Assembly: GCF_004745505.1 (NCBI RefSeq)
Contig: NZ_RKLX01000005.1
Span: 62,001-126,000, forward strand
Length of the DNA stretch: 64,000 nt
Direction of reading: 5' to 3'
From: Levilactobacillus suantsaiihabitans
GTDB lineage: Bacteria; Bacillota; Bacilli; Lactobacillales; Lactobacillaceae
This document shows, in pieces, positions 37,706-46,811 of this stretch (positions within the stretch are counted from its first letter, which is position 1; every line of letters begins with the position of its first letter). A program made the translations under genes and the position numbers. Below the pieces are notes generated by a model. The model did no database searches and was not told where the DNA came from. It worked only from the letters and a program-made list of their open reading frames with translations.

Positions 37706-40240
37706 TTAGTCCTTCACCGTTTGGGCCACTGCCGCATTGACAGCGTCCTTTTCGGCTTCGACCAGGGCCACGCGGGTCGCAATGACCTTGGTGTCCATGG
37801 TGATTTCCCGGGTTAAGCCCGGCGTGTTGATTTTCGGTTCGAAGAAGGCCTTGAACTCAGCCAACCGTTCTGGCGTGTGGAAGACCCCGGTCGTCACGGT
37901 GATGTACGTGGTGAATTCCATGTCGCCACCGACCGTGTCCTCGAGCCATTGCCAGTCGTTGCGGATCCAGTCCCAAGCAGCTTGTTGCCCCTTGTGTGCC
38001 AGCACACCGCGGTACCAAGCCCGTAAGTCTTGGGGCTTGATGGTGTCAGCGTCCTCGAAGACGTCGATCAGCTTGGCCACCAGGTCGCTATCTGGCGTGG
38101 TTGGCAATGCCGCGGCAATGTCGGCCTTGTAGCTGGCATCGCTGGACTTGCGGTAGTCGTTTAGCAACTGGTCAAACAACGCCGCGGACCCGAAGTTTTC
38201 GACTTCGTTGGCCAAAATGTAGACCCGCACCGCCGCCGGTAAACCGGCTAAGTTGTCCTGGTTGGCCGTGAAGATGTCGTGTGCCGCTTGCAAAGCCGCA
38301 TCATCCTTGGCATACAGGGCGGCGCTTAAGATCGTTGGCCGGGTCAACTGGTCGTCGTTGCTTTCGCCAGCCCGCGGTAACCAGCCCAACCGGGCGATCT
38401 GGTCGCCACTTAATTGGCCAAACAAGGCGCGCAATTGTTGTTCTTCGGCGGAGCCTTCCTTGACGAATTTCTTCAGGTTGGCCGCGACGCCGTAAAGCAC
38501 GTCGTTGACAATGGCCGAATGGCTGGCCGCAAACCGTGGTAACAACGGTACGATGTCGGCGTAGGAGATTTGTTGGCCTTCCGCTAACAGCCGCAGGTCT
38601 TGGAGCAACTGTAATTGAGCGATGGCATCGAGGTCATCTAAGTGCGCCAAGATGTCTTGTAGCAGGGTGTCGTCGTATTTCACGATGAAATGCGAGTTGT
38701 TGCCGACGTTCAGGCGGAACGGTTCGCCGCTAGCCTGGCGTAGCTCAGCGTAGTCGCCTAACGTGGCGTCAGTAGCCGCAAAAATGGCCGGTGCGGCGTC
38801 GTAGTTACTGTTCAACGGCACTTGCCATTGCCGGCCGGCATCCTTGCCATCCCCAATAAAGAATTGTTGTTGGTGAATGGTCAGTTTGCCGTCCACGACT
38901 TGAGCCGAAACCACGGGGTAGCCCGGTTGCTCCAGCCAAGACGTCATGATGGCCCCGACGTCCATGCCGGAAGCGGCACCGAGGGCGGCCCACAGGTCGG
39001 CCCCGGTGGCGTTGCCATAGTGGTGGGTGGCGAAGTAGTTCTTCAACCCTGCCCGTAAGGCGTCGTCGCCGATCAAGGCCCGGACCATGACTAACATCCG
39101 GGCACCCTTGGCGTAGACGATGGCACTGTCAAAGAGCGCATCGATTTCAGCCGGGTCTTCCACTTGCACGTGCACGGATTGCACGCCATCAGTGGCATCC
39201 CGTTGGAGCGCCATGGGAGCTTCACCCGTCTGGAAGGCTTCCCAGATGTGCCAATCCGGTTCGATGGCGTCGATGGCCACGTATTCCATCATGTTGGCGA
39301 AGCTTTCGTTCAACCAGAGGTCGTCCCACCACTTCATGGTGACCAGGTCACCGAACCATTGGTGAGCCAGTTCGTGGGCAATGACCGTGGCCACACGTTG
39401 CTTGGTTTCAAAGGCGGTGTTGTCGGGATCTAACAGTAAGTAGGCTTCCCGGTAAGTGACCAGCCCCCAGTTTTCCATGGCCCCGGCAGAGAAGTCTGGT
39501 AAGGCCAGTTGCCAAGAATGCGGCAGCGGGTATGGCGTTTGATAAAAGTCTTCATAAAATTCAATCGAGCGCTTGGCAATGTCTAAGGCAAAGTCGAGTT
39601 CCTTGGCCTGGTGGGCCTTGGTGGCAAACACGCCGACCTGCACACCACTCTTGGTCGTGGTCAGCTTGCTTTGCAGGTCACCAAAGGCAAAGGCAATCAG
39701 GTAAGAGGACATCCGCACCGTGGTATCGAAGTAGTGGACGCCGTCTTCCGTCTTCACCTCGGGCATGTTGCTGATGATGGTCTCGCCCGGCTGTTCGTCG
39801 AATTTGATGGCCAGGTCAAACGTGGCCTTGGCCTCGGGTTCATCGACACACGGGAAGGCTTGCCGTGCGGCGGTCGTTTCAAATTGGGTCCCGATCAACT
39901 GCTTCTTTTCGCCGTTCAGTTCGTAGTAAGACGGGTAAATGCCCATCATGCTATCGGTCAACGGCGCGTTGAAATCAATGGCCAACGTGGTTTCGCCGGT
40001 CTTGGTCAGTTCGATGTGAATGGCTTCGGTCTCGTCGTCAAAGGTAAACGGCACGGCCTGCCCGTCAGCGGTGACGGCACTGATCGTCATGTATTTTTGG
40101 TGAATGGCAATCCCCGTTTCCTTGGCGTCACCGGTGATGGTCGACGTCCCCGAGATTTGCTTGGTTGCCCGATTGATATCGAGAAACACGTTGTAATGTG
40201 ATGGTTGGAATAATTCATAAAAATGTGTGGATTCTGCCAT
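37706..40240 (-). CDS. pepN: Aminopeptidase N, M1 family
   Basis: An 844-residue zinc metallopeptidase, the standard lactobacillus PepN length. The exopeptidase motif is GAMENWGLV. The zinc site is HELAHQWFGDLVTMKWWDDL with the distal Glu in WLNESFANMMEY (HExxH-x18-E). The long C-terminal helical domain is complete. It removes N-terminal residues from peptides in the cytosol. Monocistronic, convergent with pepD, and rich in preferred codons, suggesting high expression. Confidence 0.95.
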   Translation of the reverse strand: MAESTHFYELFQPSHYNVFLDINRATKQISGTSTITGDAKETGIAIHQKYMTISAVTADGQAVPFTFDDETEAIHIELTKTGETTLAIDFNAPLTDSMMGIYPSYYELNGEKKQLIGTQFETTAARQAFPCVDEPEAKATFDLAIKFDEQPGETIISNMPEVKTEDGVHYFDTTVRMSSYLIAFAFGDLQSKLTTTKSGVQVGVFATKAHQAKELDFALDIAKRSIEFYEDFYQTPYPLPHSWQLALPDFSAGAMENWGLVTYREAYLLLDPDNTAFETKQRVATVIAHELAHQWFGDLVTMKWWDDLWLNESFANMMEYVAIDAIEPDWHIWEAFQTGEAPMALQRDATDGVQSVHVQVEDPAEIDALFDSAIVYAKGARMLVMVRALIGDDALRAGLKNYFATHHYGNATGADLWAALGAASGMDVGAIMTSWLEQPGYPVVSAQVVDGKLTIHQQQFFIGDGKDAGRQWQVPLNSNYDAAPAIFAATDATLGDYAELRQASGEPFRLNVGNNSHFIVKYDDTLLQDILAHLDDLDAIAQLQLLQDLRLLAEGQQISYADIVPLLPRFAASHSAIVNDVLYGVAANLKKFVKEGSAEEQQLRALFGQLSGDQIARLGWLPRAGESNDDQLTRPTILSAALYAKDDAALQAAHDIFTANQDNLAGLPAAVRVYILANEVENFGSAALFDQLLNDYRKSSDASYKADIAAALPTTPDSDLVAKLIDVFEDADTIKPQDLRAWYRGVLAHKGQQAAWDWIRNDWQWLEDTVGGDMEFTTYITVTTGVFHTPERLAEFKAFFEPKINTPGLTREITMDTKVIATRVALVEAEKDAVNAAVAQTVKD

Positions 40241-40316
40241 AGTTTTCTCCTTAAATTCTTAGAATAAACCCATTATACGACAATTGATTCTGCAACGCCA
40301 CGAATGACGCGGGAAA

Positions 40317-40799
40317 TTACTGATTCCCGGCTTTGAGCCAGGCCTCCACCTCTTGACCGGTAATCGCGGTCGTAAAGCGGTGGCTGGGCCCCCAGTTGAT
40401 GGCCGGATAAGCCGTCTTCAGCGCCGTCGCGGATTTAGCGATGGGCGTCGACCCCGAGGTGCAGAACTGCCGAACGTCCTTGCAGCGAAACAGTCCGGTC
40501 TCCAACAGAGTGTTGATCACGTGCGGCACCTGGCCCCACCAAAGCGGCGAGCCCAGAAAAATGGTGTCCGCCTGGGCAATCATGCGCTTGTCTGGCACCA
40601 CGATGCCGGGACGCGACGTGCTGTCGTTGGTCTCCAGCGACGTCCGACTCGTCGCGTCATGCCAGTCCAGGTCAGCTGCCGTATACGGTTGTTCGGCCTG
40701 CAGCGCCACCAGCTGGGCCCCGGTCACGGCCGCAATCTTCTGTGCGACCGCCTGCGTGTGTCCGGTATTCGAAAAGTATAAAATCAGTTGTTTTGCCAT
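40317..40799 (-). CDS. Flavodoxin family protein
   Basis: A 160-residue FMN-binding fold. The phosphate-binding loop is FSNTGHTQAVAQKIA at residues 9-23. The isoalloxazine-side loop is FLGSPLWWGQVPHVI and the third loop is CTSGSTPIAKSATAL. It resembles lactobacillus flavodoxin-like oxidoreductases (often annotated NADPH-flavin or quinone-linked). The partner is unknown. Monocistronic. Confidence 0.85.
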   Translation of the reverse strand: MAKQLILYFSNTGHTQAVAQKIAAVTGAQLVALQAEQPYTAADLDWHDATSRTSLETNDSTSRPGIVVPDKRMIAQADTIFLGSPLWWGQVPHVINTLLETGLFRCKDVRQFCTSGSTPIAKSATALKTAYPAINWGPSHRFTTAITGQEVEAWLKAGNQ

Positions 40800-40895
40800 A
40801 TAAAATCCCCCTGTGCTTGGATTTTTCTCTCTAGGTCAAGTTTACACCCTGGGTGGGGGATTCTTGTAGTAAAAGCGTAGTCAGTTGTCGTAAAG

Positions 40896-40921
40896 AAAAA
40901 GGACTGTGCGCTCACAGTCCC
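40896..40921 (-). terminator. Terminator of the first small secreted protein gene
   Basis: On the minus strand GGACTGTG pairs with CACAGTCC around AGCG and is followed by TTTTT. Confidence 0.85.
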
Positions 40922-40928
40922 TTGAAAA

Positions 40929-41339
40929 TTACTTAGCGCGATGCAAAAACATATCGCCACCATGTTCCCAGCCCAAGTCCAGTGTCTTGCCACGAATCGA
41001 GAAAAAGTTCCGCTTGGTAAAAAGCGTGTCTCCGCCTAAGAGTGCTGACCCATGACTGTAACTAACCACATGAACCTTATGCGTTTTGTGATCGTACATT
41101 TTATCGGGTAAGTATCCCTTCATCTGCCACGTCGCGGACTTCTTGTAAACATGCATTTTCAACTTGGGACACCACATATTCTTTTTGACGTGGTGTGGGC
41201 TATTGTATTGTGGCTTGATGACCCAAGTGCCCCGCATTTTCTTGGGCAATACTTTAGTACTGGCATTAGCCGGCACTGTCATGACTGGTCCCAACGTAAC
41301 TACTGTCAGTAAAACCGCTGCGAGTTGTTTCAGCTTCAT
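40929..41339 (-). CDS. Small secreted protein, RGTW paralog 1
   Basis: A 136-residue protein with a signal peptide (MKLKQLAAVLLTVVTLGPVM, cleavage likely after ANA). The mature part opens with VLPKKMRGTWVIKPQYN, a motif shared with the proteins at 41960, 42443 and 46812. It is basic, rich in Lys, His and Tyr, and predicted to be mostly beta. No family with known function is recognised. Part of a cluster of secreted paralogs, with its own terminator. Confidence 0.7.
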   Translation of the reverse strand: MKLKQLAAVLLTVVTLGPVMTVPANASTKVLPKKMRGTWVIKPQYNSPHHVKKNMWCPKLKMHVYKKSATWQMKGYLPDKMYDHKTHKVHVVSYSHGSALLGGDTLFTKRNFFSIRGKTLDLGWEHGGDMFLHRAK

Positions 41340-41959
41340 CTGAACCGCTCCTCGGATTATGTATTTGGTACATTCTTAGAATACCATGGTACCGGCGATT
41401 GTTCTCAGATGAGCGGCCCGCATCTTTCAATTAATCAGGTTGGGTGGTGATAAACGTCATATGCTGACTTTTTAGCGTTTTACCCTATCTCATGGTGTTC
41501 ACCTGGCCCAACTGCCGGTGCCCCGCTACTACGCGTGAGGGCAACGGCGTTTGCGCACCAACCAACGCCAACCGTTTTAAGAGCGGTGACAAGAATATTA
41601 GACTGTTAGGACGTCCCGTAACTGGCTCACATTACCTCGGGCCGGCCTTTTTTAACCGAAAAAAATCCCGCGGCCGCTTTCTTCAAAGCGATGGCCACGA
41701 GATTTTTTCGCTCAAACCAATCTACTTCGGGGTTGCCAAAACCACCGCTGGCTCCTCCGTCTTGTGTGTCGGCAGAATAATCATTTCGCTGTTTTGGGCA
41801 TCAGTGCGCGATACCACATGCCAGCGTCTGGCGTGTTGTCCGCGCGCAACCGAAGCATATGCTTTCACTTAACGTCCAACCCGCTAATGTTTGGCCTTGG
41901 CACTGCCATACGGTAATCTGCTATTTCGGTCTAGCAACCACCATTCAACGTCGATATGG
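41340..41959. other. Gene-free stretch with terminator and possible remnant
   Basis: No complete gene. A long hairpin with A/T flanks (about 41663-41710, AATC...GGCC arms) looks like a bidirectional terminator. On the minus strand, about 41730-41874, an open segment without start ends in TEEPAVVLATPK before a stop and may be the tail of a decayed gene. The rest is unassigned. Confidence 0.4.
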
Positions 41960-42418
41960 TTACTTCTTGTAGAAGTAAGTCCTTTGCGGTGTGCCATCTC
42001 CAAAATGATCAAGAAAGACCAGTGCGGTTTTGCCATGATGTTTTACTCGCTTGATGGTCCTATTAAAGATACTATTCATGCCATACCAACCAACGCGCCA
42101 AGTGCCCTTTTTCTTTCCTTTTTTGACGCTAAGATCACTATGATTATAATAATCCGATTTCTTTTTTCCAGACCACTTTACCAAAGTCCTTTTCTTACCA
42201 TGATAATTAGACTTATAGTGGTAAACGTACTTGGTAATCTTTAACGTATGCTTAATTTGGGGATCCTCATTGTCAACGCTTAACCACGTTCCTCTCAACG
42301 ACTTTGGCATCGTCGTGTAGTGAATCCGTGCTTGCGCCGTGGTCTCCGGAGCGACACTTCCACCCAGCGCCAATCCAGCGGTAACTGCCATCATTGAAAC
42401 CAACCATTTCATCTTCAT
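41960..42418 (-). CDS. Small secreted protein, RGTW paralog 2
   Basis: A 152-residue protein with signal peptide (MKMKWLVSMMAVTAGLALGG, cleavage near AQA). The mature N-terminus IHYTTMPKSLRGTWLSVDNE and the central WSGKKKSDYYNHSDLSVKKG are shared closely with paralog 3, located 24 bp away. This makes the pair a recent tandem duplication. Basic and probably beta-rich. Function unknown. Confidence 0.7.
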   Translation of the reverse strand: MKMKWLVSMMAVTAGLALGGSVAPETTAQARIHYTTMPKSLRGTWLSVDNEDPQIKHTLKITKYVYHYKSNYHGKKRTLVKWSGKKKSDYYNHSDLSVKKGKKKGTWRVGWYGMNSIFNRTIKRVKHHGKTALVFLDHFGDGTPQRTYFYKK

Positions 42419-42442
42419 CGCTAATACCCCTTTGTCATTTTT

Positions 42443-42913
42443 CTATTGCTTGTAGTAGTAAATTTTCATCGGTCGCCCATCTAAATAGTGATCAAGCATG
42501 ACTATTGCTGGCTTACCGTTATGCTTAACCCGCTTGTAAGTCCTTGCCATATCACTGTTCATCTTGTACCAGCTAATCCGCCAACGTCCCTTCTTCAGCT
42601 TCTTCACATTCAAATCACTGTGATTGTAGAAAGGCGACTTCTTTTTACCAGACCACCTGATCTTAGTGATAGTCTTTCCATTCACCACATACTTATAGTT
42701 ATACACATATTTCGTAGCCTTAATCGTGGTACGATACTTGTATATATCACCGCCAATATTGTCCTTTTCTCGGTGGACCCAAGTCCCTCTGAGCGCCTTG
42801 GGCATCGTGGTATGGTGAATCTTGGCTTCCGCGGTACTACTAGGCAACGCCAATCCGCCCAACACCAATCCGGCCGCCAGCGCAACCGTTGTTGTGACTA
42901 ACTTTGTTTTCAT
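42443..42913 (-). CDS. Small secreted protein, RGTW paralog 3
   Basis: A 156-residue protein with signal peptide (MKTKLVTTTVALAAGLVLGG). It shares IHHTTMPKALRGTWVHREKD, WSGKKKSPFYNHSDLNVKKL and a C-terminal KRVKHNGKPAIVMLDHYLDG with paralog 2. The conserved blocks are spread over the whole length, so the fold is the same. The operon with paralog 2 is likely. Function unknown. Confidence 0.7.
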   Translation of the reverse strand: MKTKLVTTTVALAAGLVLGGLALPSSTAEAKIHHTTMPKALRGTWVHREKDNIGGDIYKYRTTIKATKYVYNYKYVVNGKTITKIRWSGKKKSPFYNHSDLNVKKLKKGRWRISWYKMNSDMARTYKRVKHNGKPAIVMLDHYLDGRPMKIYYYKQ

Positions 42914-42947
42914 TTAAATCATCCTCCAAACAAACCCGCTCAACTAC

Positions 42948-43553
42948 TTACTTCCGGACCGGATCTCTCTTCCACAAACTGTCATCAGATACCGTCTTAA
43001 TCCCATGGTACTGCCCCAGCTTGTGCCAGCGTTTTTGACTTCGGTTCATGCCCTTATTCGGGTCAATGTGGTTCCACAACCGCTTTTGCCAAACGTTCAT
43101 CCGCTTATTTTTCTTGGAGAACTTCACCTTGTAACGTTGGTCGGGATAGCCCGAACGCTTCAAGGTCGACTTGATTTGGTAGGTGTGCTTACCCATCTTC
43201 TTGTAGGCTGTCGCCGGGTCGCTTTCGTAACGACTGTTGTTGATCAAGACCTCGTCGAATGTGTCCTCATACTTACCGTTCTTGTAGTATGAACGTAAAA
43301 CGTCGGCGAAGTAGTATTTGTTCTTCCACTTGCCCTCGGTGAGCTTCCCAATTTCAATGTAATTCCGAGAGTAGAGCTGCTTAGCGGACCCGAACTTGGC
43401 GCCCTTCTTGCCGGCCCACAACTTATGTTGCCGCACCAACTTGGGTAGTCCTTGATGCCAGGTACTAGCGTCGGCCGTGGTGCCCGTTGCCAGCACCAAC
43501 GCACCGAACGTGACGAACATGAGTAGTAACCCCTTGCTTAATTTACGCATCAT
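42948..43553 (-). CDS. Secreted basic protein, distant relative of the RGTW group
   Basis: A 201-residue protein with signal peptide (MMRKLSKGLLLMFVTFGALV, cleavage near ADA). The mature start WHQGLPKLVRQHKLWAGKKG occupies the same place as the RGTW motif in its neighbours and may be homologous. It is rich in Lys, Arg, Tyr and Trp. Co-oriented with the neighbours with gaps of 30-35 bp, so one transcript is likely. Function unknown. Confidence 0.65.
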   Translation of the reverse strand: MMRKLSKGLLLMFVTFGALVLATGTTADASTWHQGLPKLVRQHKLWAGKKGAKFGSAKQLYSRNYIEIGKLTEGKWKNKYYFADVLRSYYKNGKYEDTFDEVLINNSRYESDPATAYKKMGKHTYQIKSTLKRSGYPDQRYKVKFSKKNKRMNVWQKRLWNHIDPNKGMNRSQKRWHKLGQYHGIKTVSDDSLWKRDPVRK

Positions 43554-43582
43554 GATTGTCTCCTCAGTGATTCAGTCTTTTC

Positions 43583-44161
43583 CTATTTCCGCGTATTCAT
43601 TGCCGTAAAGACGTTGGCAGCCGCAGAAACCTTGGCAGCTGAATTCGTTGATTCGGCTACGGCCAGATTCTGTTGTTGCAAGGCCAATTGGTCGTTTTGG
43701 AAATTCTGATTTTCTGCGACGTTAAAGGCTTCCTGCAATGTCGTTGCTCGATTTTCTTGGACTAAATGAATTAAGCGGTCAATCGTCCAGTAACTGTAAA
43801 ATTCCCGCGGGAAATCCTGCAATCCCGCCAGGTAGTCTGGCTGTGCTTGTTCATTTGCGATTTGTTGATTGACTTGATCGATTTGCGTATTGAGCTTTCC
43901 TTGAGCCGCCGAACGCTGCATCCGTAGCCAAATGTAACCACCTAACAAGATTGCCAAAATAATCCCCGCAGCCACAACGTTATCCACCATAAATAAGATA
44001 AACAACATGACCACCACGAAAATGTTCCGATGCTTCTTGTACTTGTTAAATACCCCATCTGACTGTGTCTGTAAAACATAGATGTCATGGCGCAAGTCCT
44101 GAACCTTAGCCGTTAACTGCTGCTTATCCGTCAGGTAACTGATGATTTCTTCCTTTGTCAT
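43583..44161 (-). CDS. Membrane protein with coiled-coil arms
   Basis: A 192-residue protein. An N-terminal helical segment (TDKQQLTAKVQDLRHDIYVL) precedes two adjacent membrane helices (IFVVVMLFILFMVDNVVAAG, IILAILLGGYIWL). A Gln/Asn-rich coiled-coil tail follows (LNTQIDQVNQQIANEQAQ, NQNFQNDQLALQQQNLAVAE). It belongs to the same minus-strand run as the secreted proteins and the single-helix protein upstream. No family recognised. Confidence 0.65.
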   Translation of the reverse strand: MTKEEIISYLTDKQQLTAKVQDLRHDIYVLQTQSDGVFNKYKKHRNIFVVVMLFILFMVDNVVAAGIILAILLGGYIWLRMQRSAAQGKLNTQIDQVNQQIANEQAQPDYLAGLQDFPREFYSYWTIDRLIHLVQENRATTLQEAFNVAENQNFQNDQLALQQQNLAVAESTNSAAKVSAAANVFTAMNTRK

Positions 44162-44184
44162 TTAACCAATCTCCATTCCTTCAA

Positions 44185-44565
44185 TTAATCTGCGCTCTTC
44201 GTGTACTTGAATCCCTTAGCCAAGTCTGCCAGACCATCCGCAGAGTCAACGACAAAAGACTTTTTGTCCTTAGCCAGCGTTGCGGTCATATTGGTTTCGT
44301 TGATCTTCATGGTGAGCTGATCACCCTTTAACTGATATGTACCTTCATTAACCTTTTTATTGCCGGCAAATTCTGTGACCTTACTTCCCTTGAATTCCAG
44401 GGTATCGGTCGACTTAGACAATAGGAGGTTCGTCGTGTGCGAGTATTTGCCACTTAAATGTCGCGGCATCAAAACAATCAATCCTACAATAATCACCAGA
44501 ACAACGATACCGCCAATCAACCAGCTCTTCTTTAACTTACCATTCTTATCTTTTAAGCCATCCAC
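44185..44565 (-). CDS. Single-pass membrane protein with extracellular beta domain
   Basis: A 126-residue protein. A short cytosolic start (MDGLKDKNGKLKKSW) leads into one membrane helix (LIGGIVVLVIIVGLIVLMPR). The outer domain of about 85 residues repeats strand-turn patterns (GKYSHTTNLLLSKSTDTLEF, GTYQLKGDQLTMKI), like the lipocalin-type small domains of Firmicute membrane proteins. First gene of the minus-strand run 40929-44565, facing the XRE repressor across a 410-bp gap. Confidence 0.65.
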   Translation of the reverse strand: MDGLKDKNGKLKKSWLIGGIVVLVIIVGLIVLMPRHLSGKYSHTTNLLLSKSTDTLEFKGSKVTEFAGNKKVNEGTYQLKGDQLTMKINETNMTATLAKDKKSFVVDSADGLADLAKGFKYTKSAD

Positions 44566-44859
44566 TTTGTCATCTCCTAATTACTTGCTATGGTCACCTC
44601 AAATTTGGCCGCATTAGTCAGTTAAAAAAAGCAGCCAGCGATGACGCCTTTCGTGATACCACACCACTCGTTCTGTCACCGACTAAACTGACCATTTACA
44701 CTGTCACTATATATTTCACCAATCTATTGCTTAAATGTACGACTGCTCACCCTCACTTTCGTTATCGAAAACCAGCATTCGCACTCAGTGATTAAGCCGG
44801 CTGTAACCTTTTTTAAGAAGAAAGATTCACCCACTTGTCCTTGATGCTAAAGTACAATT

Positions 44860-44937
44860 AATACTGGTATTCTATACTGACAATATTAGTAAAGTTTTTC
44901 TTAAGTGTCAATATAACGTTTACTTAGTACCAGTATT
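44860..44937. promoter_or_regulatory. Inverted operator-like repeats upstream of the XRE gene
   Basis: AATACTGGTATT (44860-44871) and AGTACCAGTATT (44926-44937) are inverted copies matching at 11 of 12 positions, 66 bp apart. They suit a dimeric XRE repressor acting on divergent promoters. The remainder of 44566-44978 shows no gene. Confidence 0.55.
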
Positions 44938-44978
44938 TTAGGTACGCTTCTCTGCTATTCTGTATCGAGGGTGAACAT

Positions 44979-45290
44979 ATGAGCATTGACTTCTTCGGCG
45001 AACGGCTAAAAGCTGTCCGTAAATCAAAACGCCTGACACAGTTAGACTTGTCCCAACGATTAGAAGTAAGTAAGGGCACAGTTTCTGCCTATGAACAAGG
45101 ACTGTCCTACCCCTCGTTGGAGACATTCGTTAAAATTTGTGCAATTTTAGACACTTCTGCTGATTATTTACTGGGGGTCTCCGACAATCTTCCCTTCAAG
45201 ATGGGCGGACTGACCGACTCACAAGTCGAAAGCATCCTGCAATTTGTTTCACTGATCGAACGGGCTAACGAGATTACCCATGAACAGTGA
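44979..45290 (+). CDS. XRE family repressor
   Basis: A 103-residue protein. Residues 5-60 form a classical Cro/C1 helix-turn-helix (FGERLKAVRKSKRLTQLDLS, LEVSKGTVSAYEQGLSYPSL). A short helical tail may dimerise. It faces the secreted/membrane protein run across a gap holding inverted operator-like repeats, so it is the likely regulator of that run and of itself. Followed by its own terminator. Confidence 0.85.
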   Translation: MSIDFFGERLKAVRKSKRLTQLDLSQRLEVSKGTVSAYEQGLSYPSLETFVKICAILDTSADYLLGVSDNLPFKMGGLTDSQVESILQFVSLIERANEITHEQ

Positions 45291-45306
45291 TGATTCACTA
45301 AAGCCC

Positions 45307-45342
45307 AAAAACACGACTACCTTGATGGCGGTCGTGTTTTTT
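45307..45342. terminator. Bidirectional terminator
   Basis: AAAACACGAC pairs with GTCGTGTTTT, with A and T runs on either side, between the convergent XRE and secreted-protein genes. Confidence 0.85.
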
Positions 45343-45365
45343 ATTGCTATTCATGGTCTTCTAAA

Positions 45366-46208
45366 CTACTTCACATGCACCGACTTAGTAGCCGTCACCC
45401 GGGAAAAATGCCCGTGCGCATAGTGACCAACGGTGGCGCTCACTCGCTTGGCCTTGGGCGCGTAGATTTTCTTGCTGAACTTGTGGGCCTTCAGCTTGAC
45501 GTAACGCGTCCCCTTGTAGGTCTTGATTTTGGCGTAGTTGGCCTTCTTGCTTAGCTTGACTGTCCCCTTCACTTTCACGTACTTCTTCGAGGCCGTCTTC
45601 TTGGCGGTCAGCTTCGTGATTTTACTCTTCGCTCGGGGAACCCCTGTCACCTTATCTGGCCGGATGTCGGCTCTAAAGTATTGCTCAAAGTAGTCGCCAA
45701 AATTACTGATAACCCCAGAGTCCACCTCGTTTTTACTGATTTGCTGATCAGCGTCATCAAGATAGTCACTAATCTCACTTTGGTAGATGGGCTCTAAGCG
45801 CCCTTTAAACTGATCATAAAGCACCAGCATCGCGTGATAGTCTTTCTTAAATGCCGCGGTGGCCTGTCCTTTACGGCCCAGTTCACTGATAGCATGGGAT
45901 GACAGCGACTGCATGATCTGGGTGAAATACGCTGACATGGTCCCGCCGTACGCGTTCACCGGTTTTGCTGCCATCCGCTTGAAGAATGCCCCATTAATCT
46001 GTAGTTTGACTGCCGGACTGGCCTGCTTGACTGCCTGCTTAGCGGCCTTTTCGTCAGCCTTAAACATTTGGTAGCTAATCGGCGCGTCCGCCAGATATTC
46101 GGCCTGGGCAGTGGTGGTTAACGCGGGCATGGTCGTGGTGACCACCCCACCGAGTAAGACGCTACTCAGTAGGACAGTCGTGGCTTTGCTGATCCAGTTA
46201 AATGACAT
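45366..46208 (-). CDS. Secreted protein with basic C-terminal beta domain
   Basis: A 280-residue protein with a signal peptide (cleavage near AQA-EYLADAPISY). A helical middle part of about 150 residues follows, then a strongly basic C-terminus with Lys/Tyr-rich strands (SKKYVKVKGTVKLSKKANYA, KTYKGTRYVKLKAHKFSKK). The C-terminal domain resembles wall-binding surface domains of lactobacilli, such as SLAP-like or short Ig-like units. Non-covalent attachment to the cell wall is a reasonable guess. Monocistronic. Confidence 0.65.
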   Translation of the reverse strand: MSFNWISKATTVLLSSVLLGGVVTTTMPALTTTAQAEYLADAPISYQMFKADEKAAKQAVKQASPAVKLQINGAFFKRMAAKPVNAYGGTMSAYFTQIMQSLSSHAISELGRKGQATAAFKKDYHAMLVLYDQFKGRLEPIYQSEISDYLDDADQQISKNEVDSGVISNFGDYFEQYFRADIRPDKVTGVPRAKSKITKLTAKKTASKKYVKVKGTVKLSKKANYAKIKTYKGTRYVKLKAHKFSKKIYAPKAKRVSATVGHYAHGHFSRVTATKSVHVK

Positions 46209-46299
46209 ACTTGTTTCCTCCTAAAATGAAATGGTCTATGTTACTTACTAAGGGTTGAAAGGCGAAAATCAACTGAAACTATTGTTATCATGCGACTTA

Positions 46300-46475
46300 T
46301 GACGTCAAAAACGGTCGTTTACAGCCTCACATCACGAACTGGTCGCCTACCGTTCGCCAAATATGGGTTGGAACGCTGGGGGGACGGGTCGAGCCAAAGA
46401 CCAGTCTCGACACCTCGCTTTGAGCCGAAGGTCGCGTCTCAAAGTGGCCTCATGGCCGAAACGTGCGCCAACAGG
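46300..46475. repeat. Intergenic structured repeat, family A (half copy)
   Basis: A forward half copy very like the one at 35836, with CGCCTACCGTTCGCCAAATA and CTCGCTTTGAGCCGAAGG followed by GCGTCTCAAAG. It ends in GGCCTCATGGCCGAAACGTG and lacks the second arm. Confidence 0.6.
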
Positions 46476-46544
46476 CGTCTAAAACCCAGGTAGTCGCTGC
46501 ATTGACGGCTAGTCTTTCATTAACACAGTGTTGCTGATAGCCGT

Positions 46545-46745
46545 CAACCTTGCCGGAGGCAGCCAGGGTGGAGCCAGCTGTGTCGGCGGTGTTGGCTGAG
46601 GTTTTTTCTCAGCCTACAGCGCGGGACGACTTGAGAGACTGGCGGTCTTGGCCAGGCTTTCAAGCGAACCGGAAGACCGCTTCTCAGTCTGGAGGTGTTC
46701 CCCAGAGCAGGCGGAACCCTGGCTGACGCAGGCGCCTGGTTTCAC
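46545..46745. repeat. Intergenic structured repeat, family B (forward copy)
   Basis: Arms AGCCAGGGT (46561-46569) and ACCCTGGCT (46726-46734). Internal GGCTGAG/CTCAGCC hairpin and a longer GCGGTCTT/AAGACCGC pairing. It follows a family A half copy by about 70 bp. No gene lies between 46209 and 46811. Confidence 0.75.
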
Positions 46746-46811
46746 CAATTTCAGGTGTCAGAACACCGTCATTACGGTAATTAGTGCCTTAATTTCACTT
46801 TCAGCCTTCAG

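Noticed and set aside
39611-40201. 196-codon plus-strand ORF inside pepN
   Set aside because: Antisense shadow of PepN with no ribosome site or recognisable domain.
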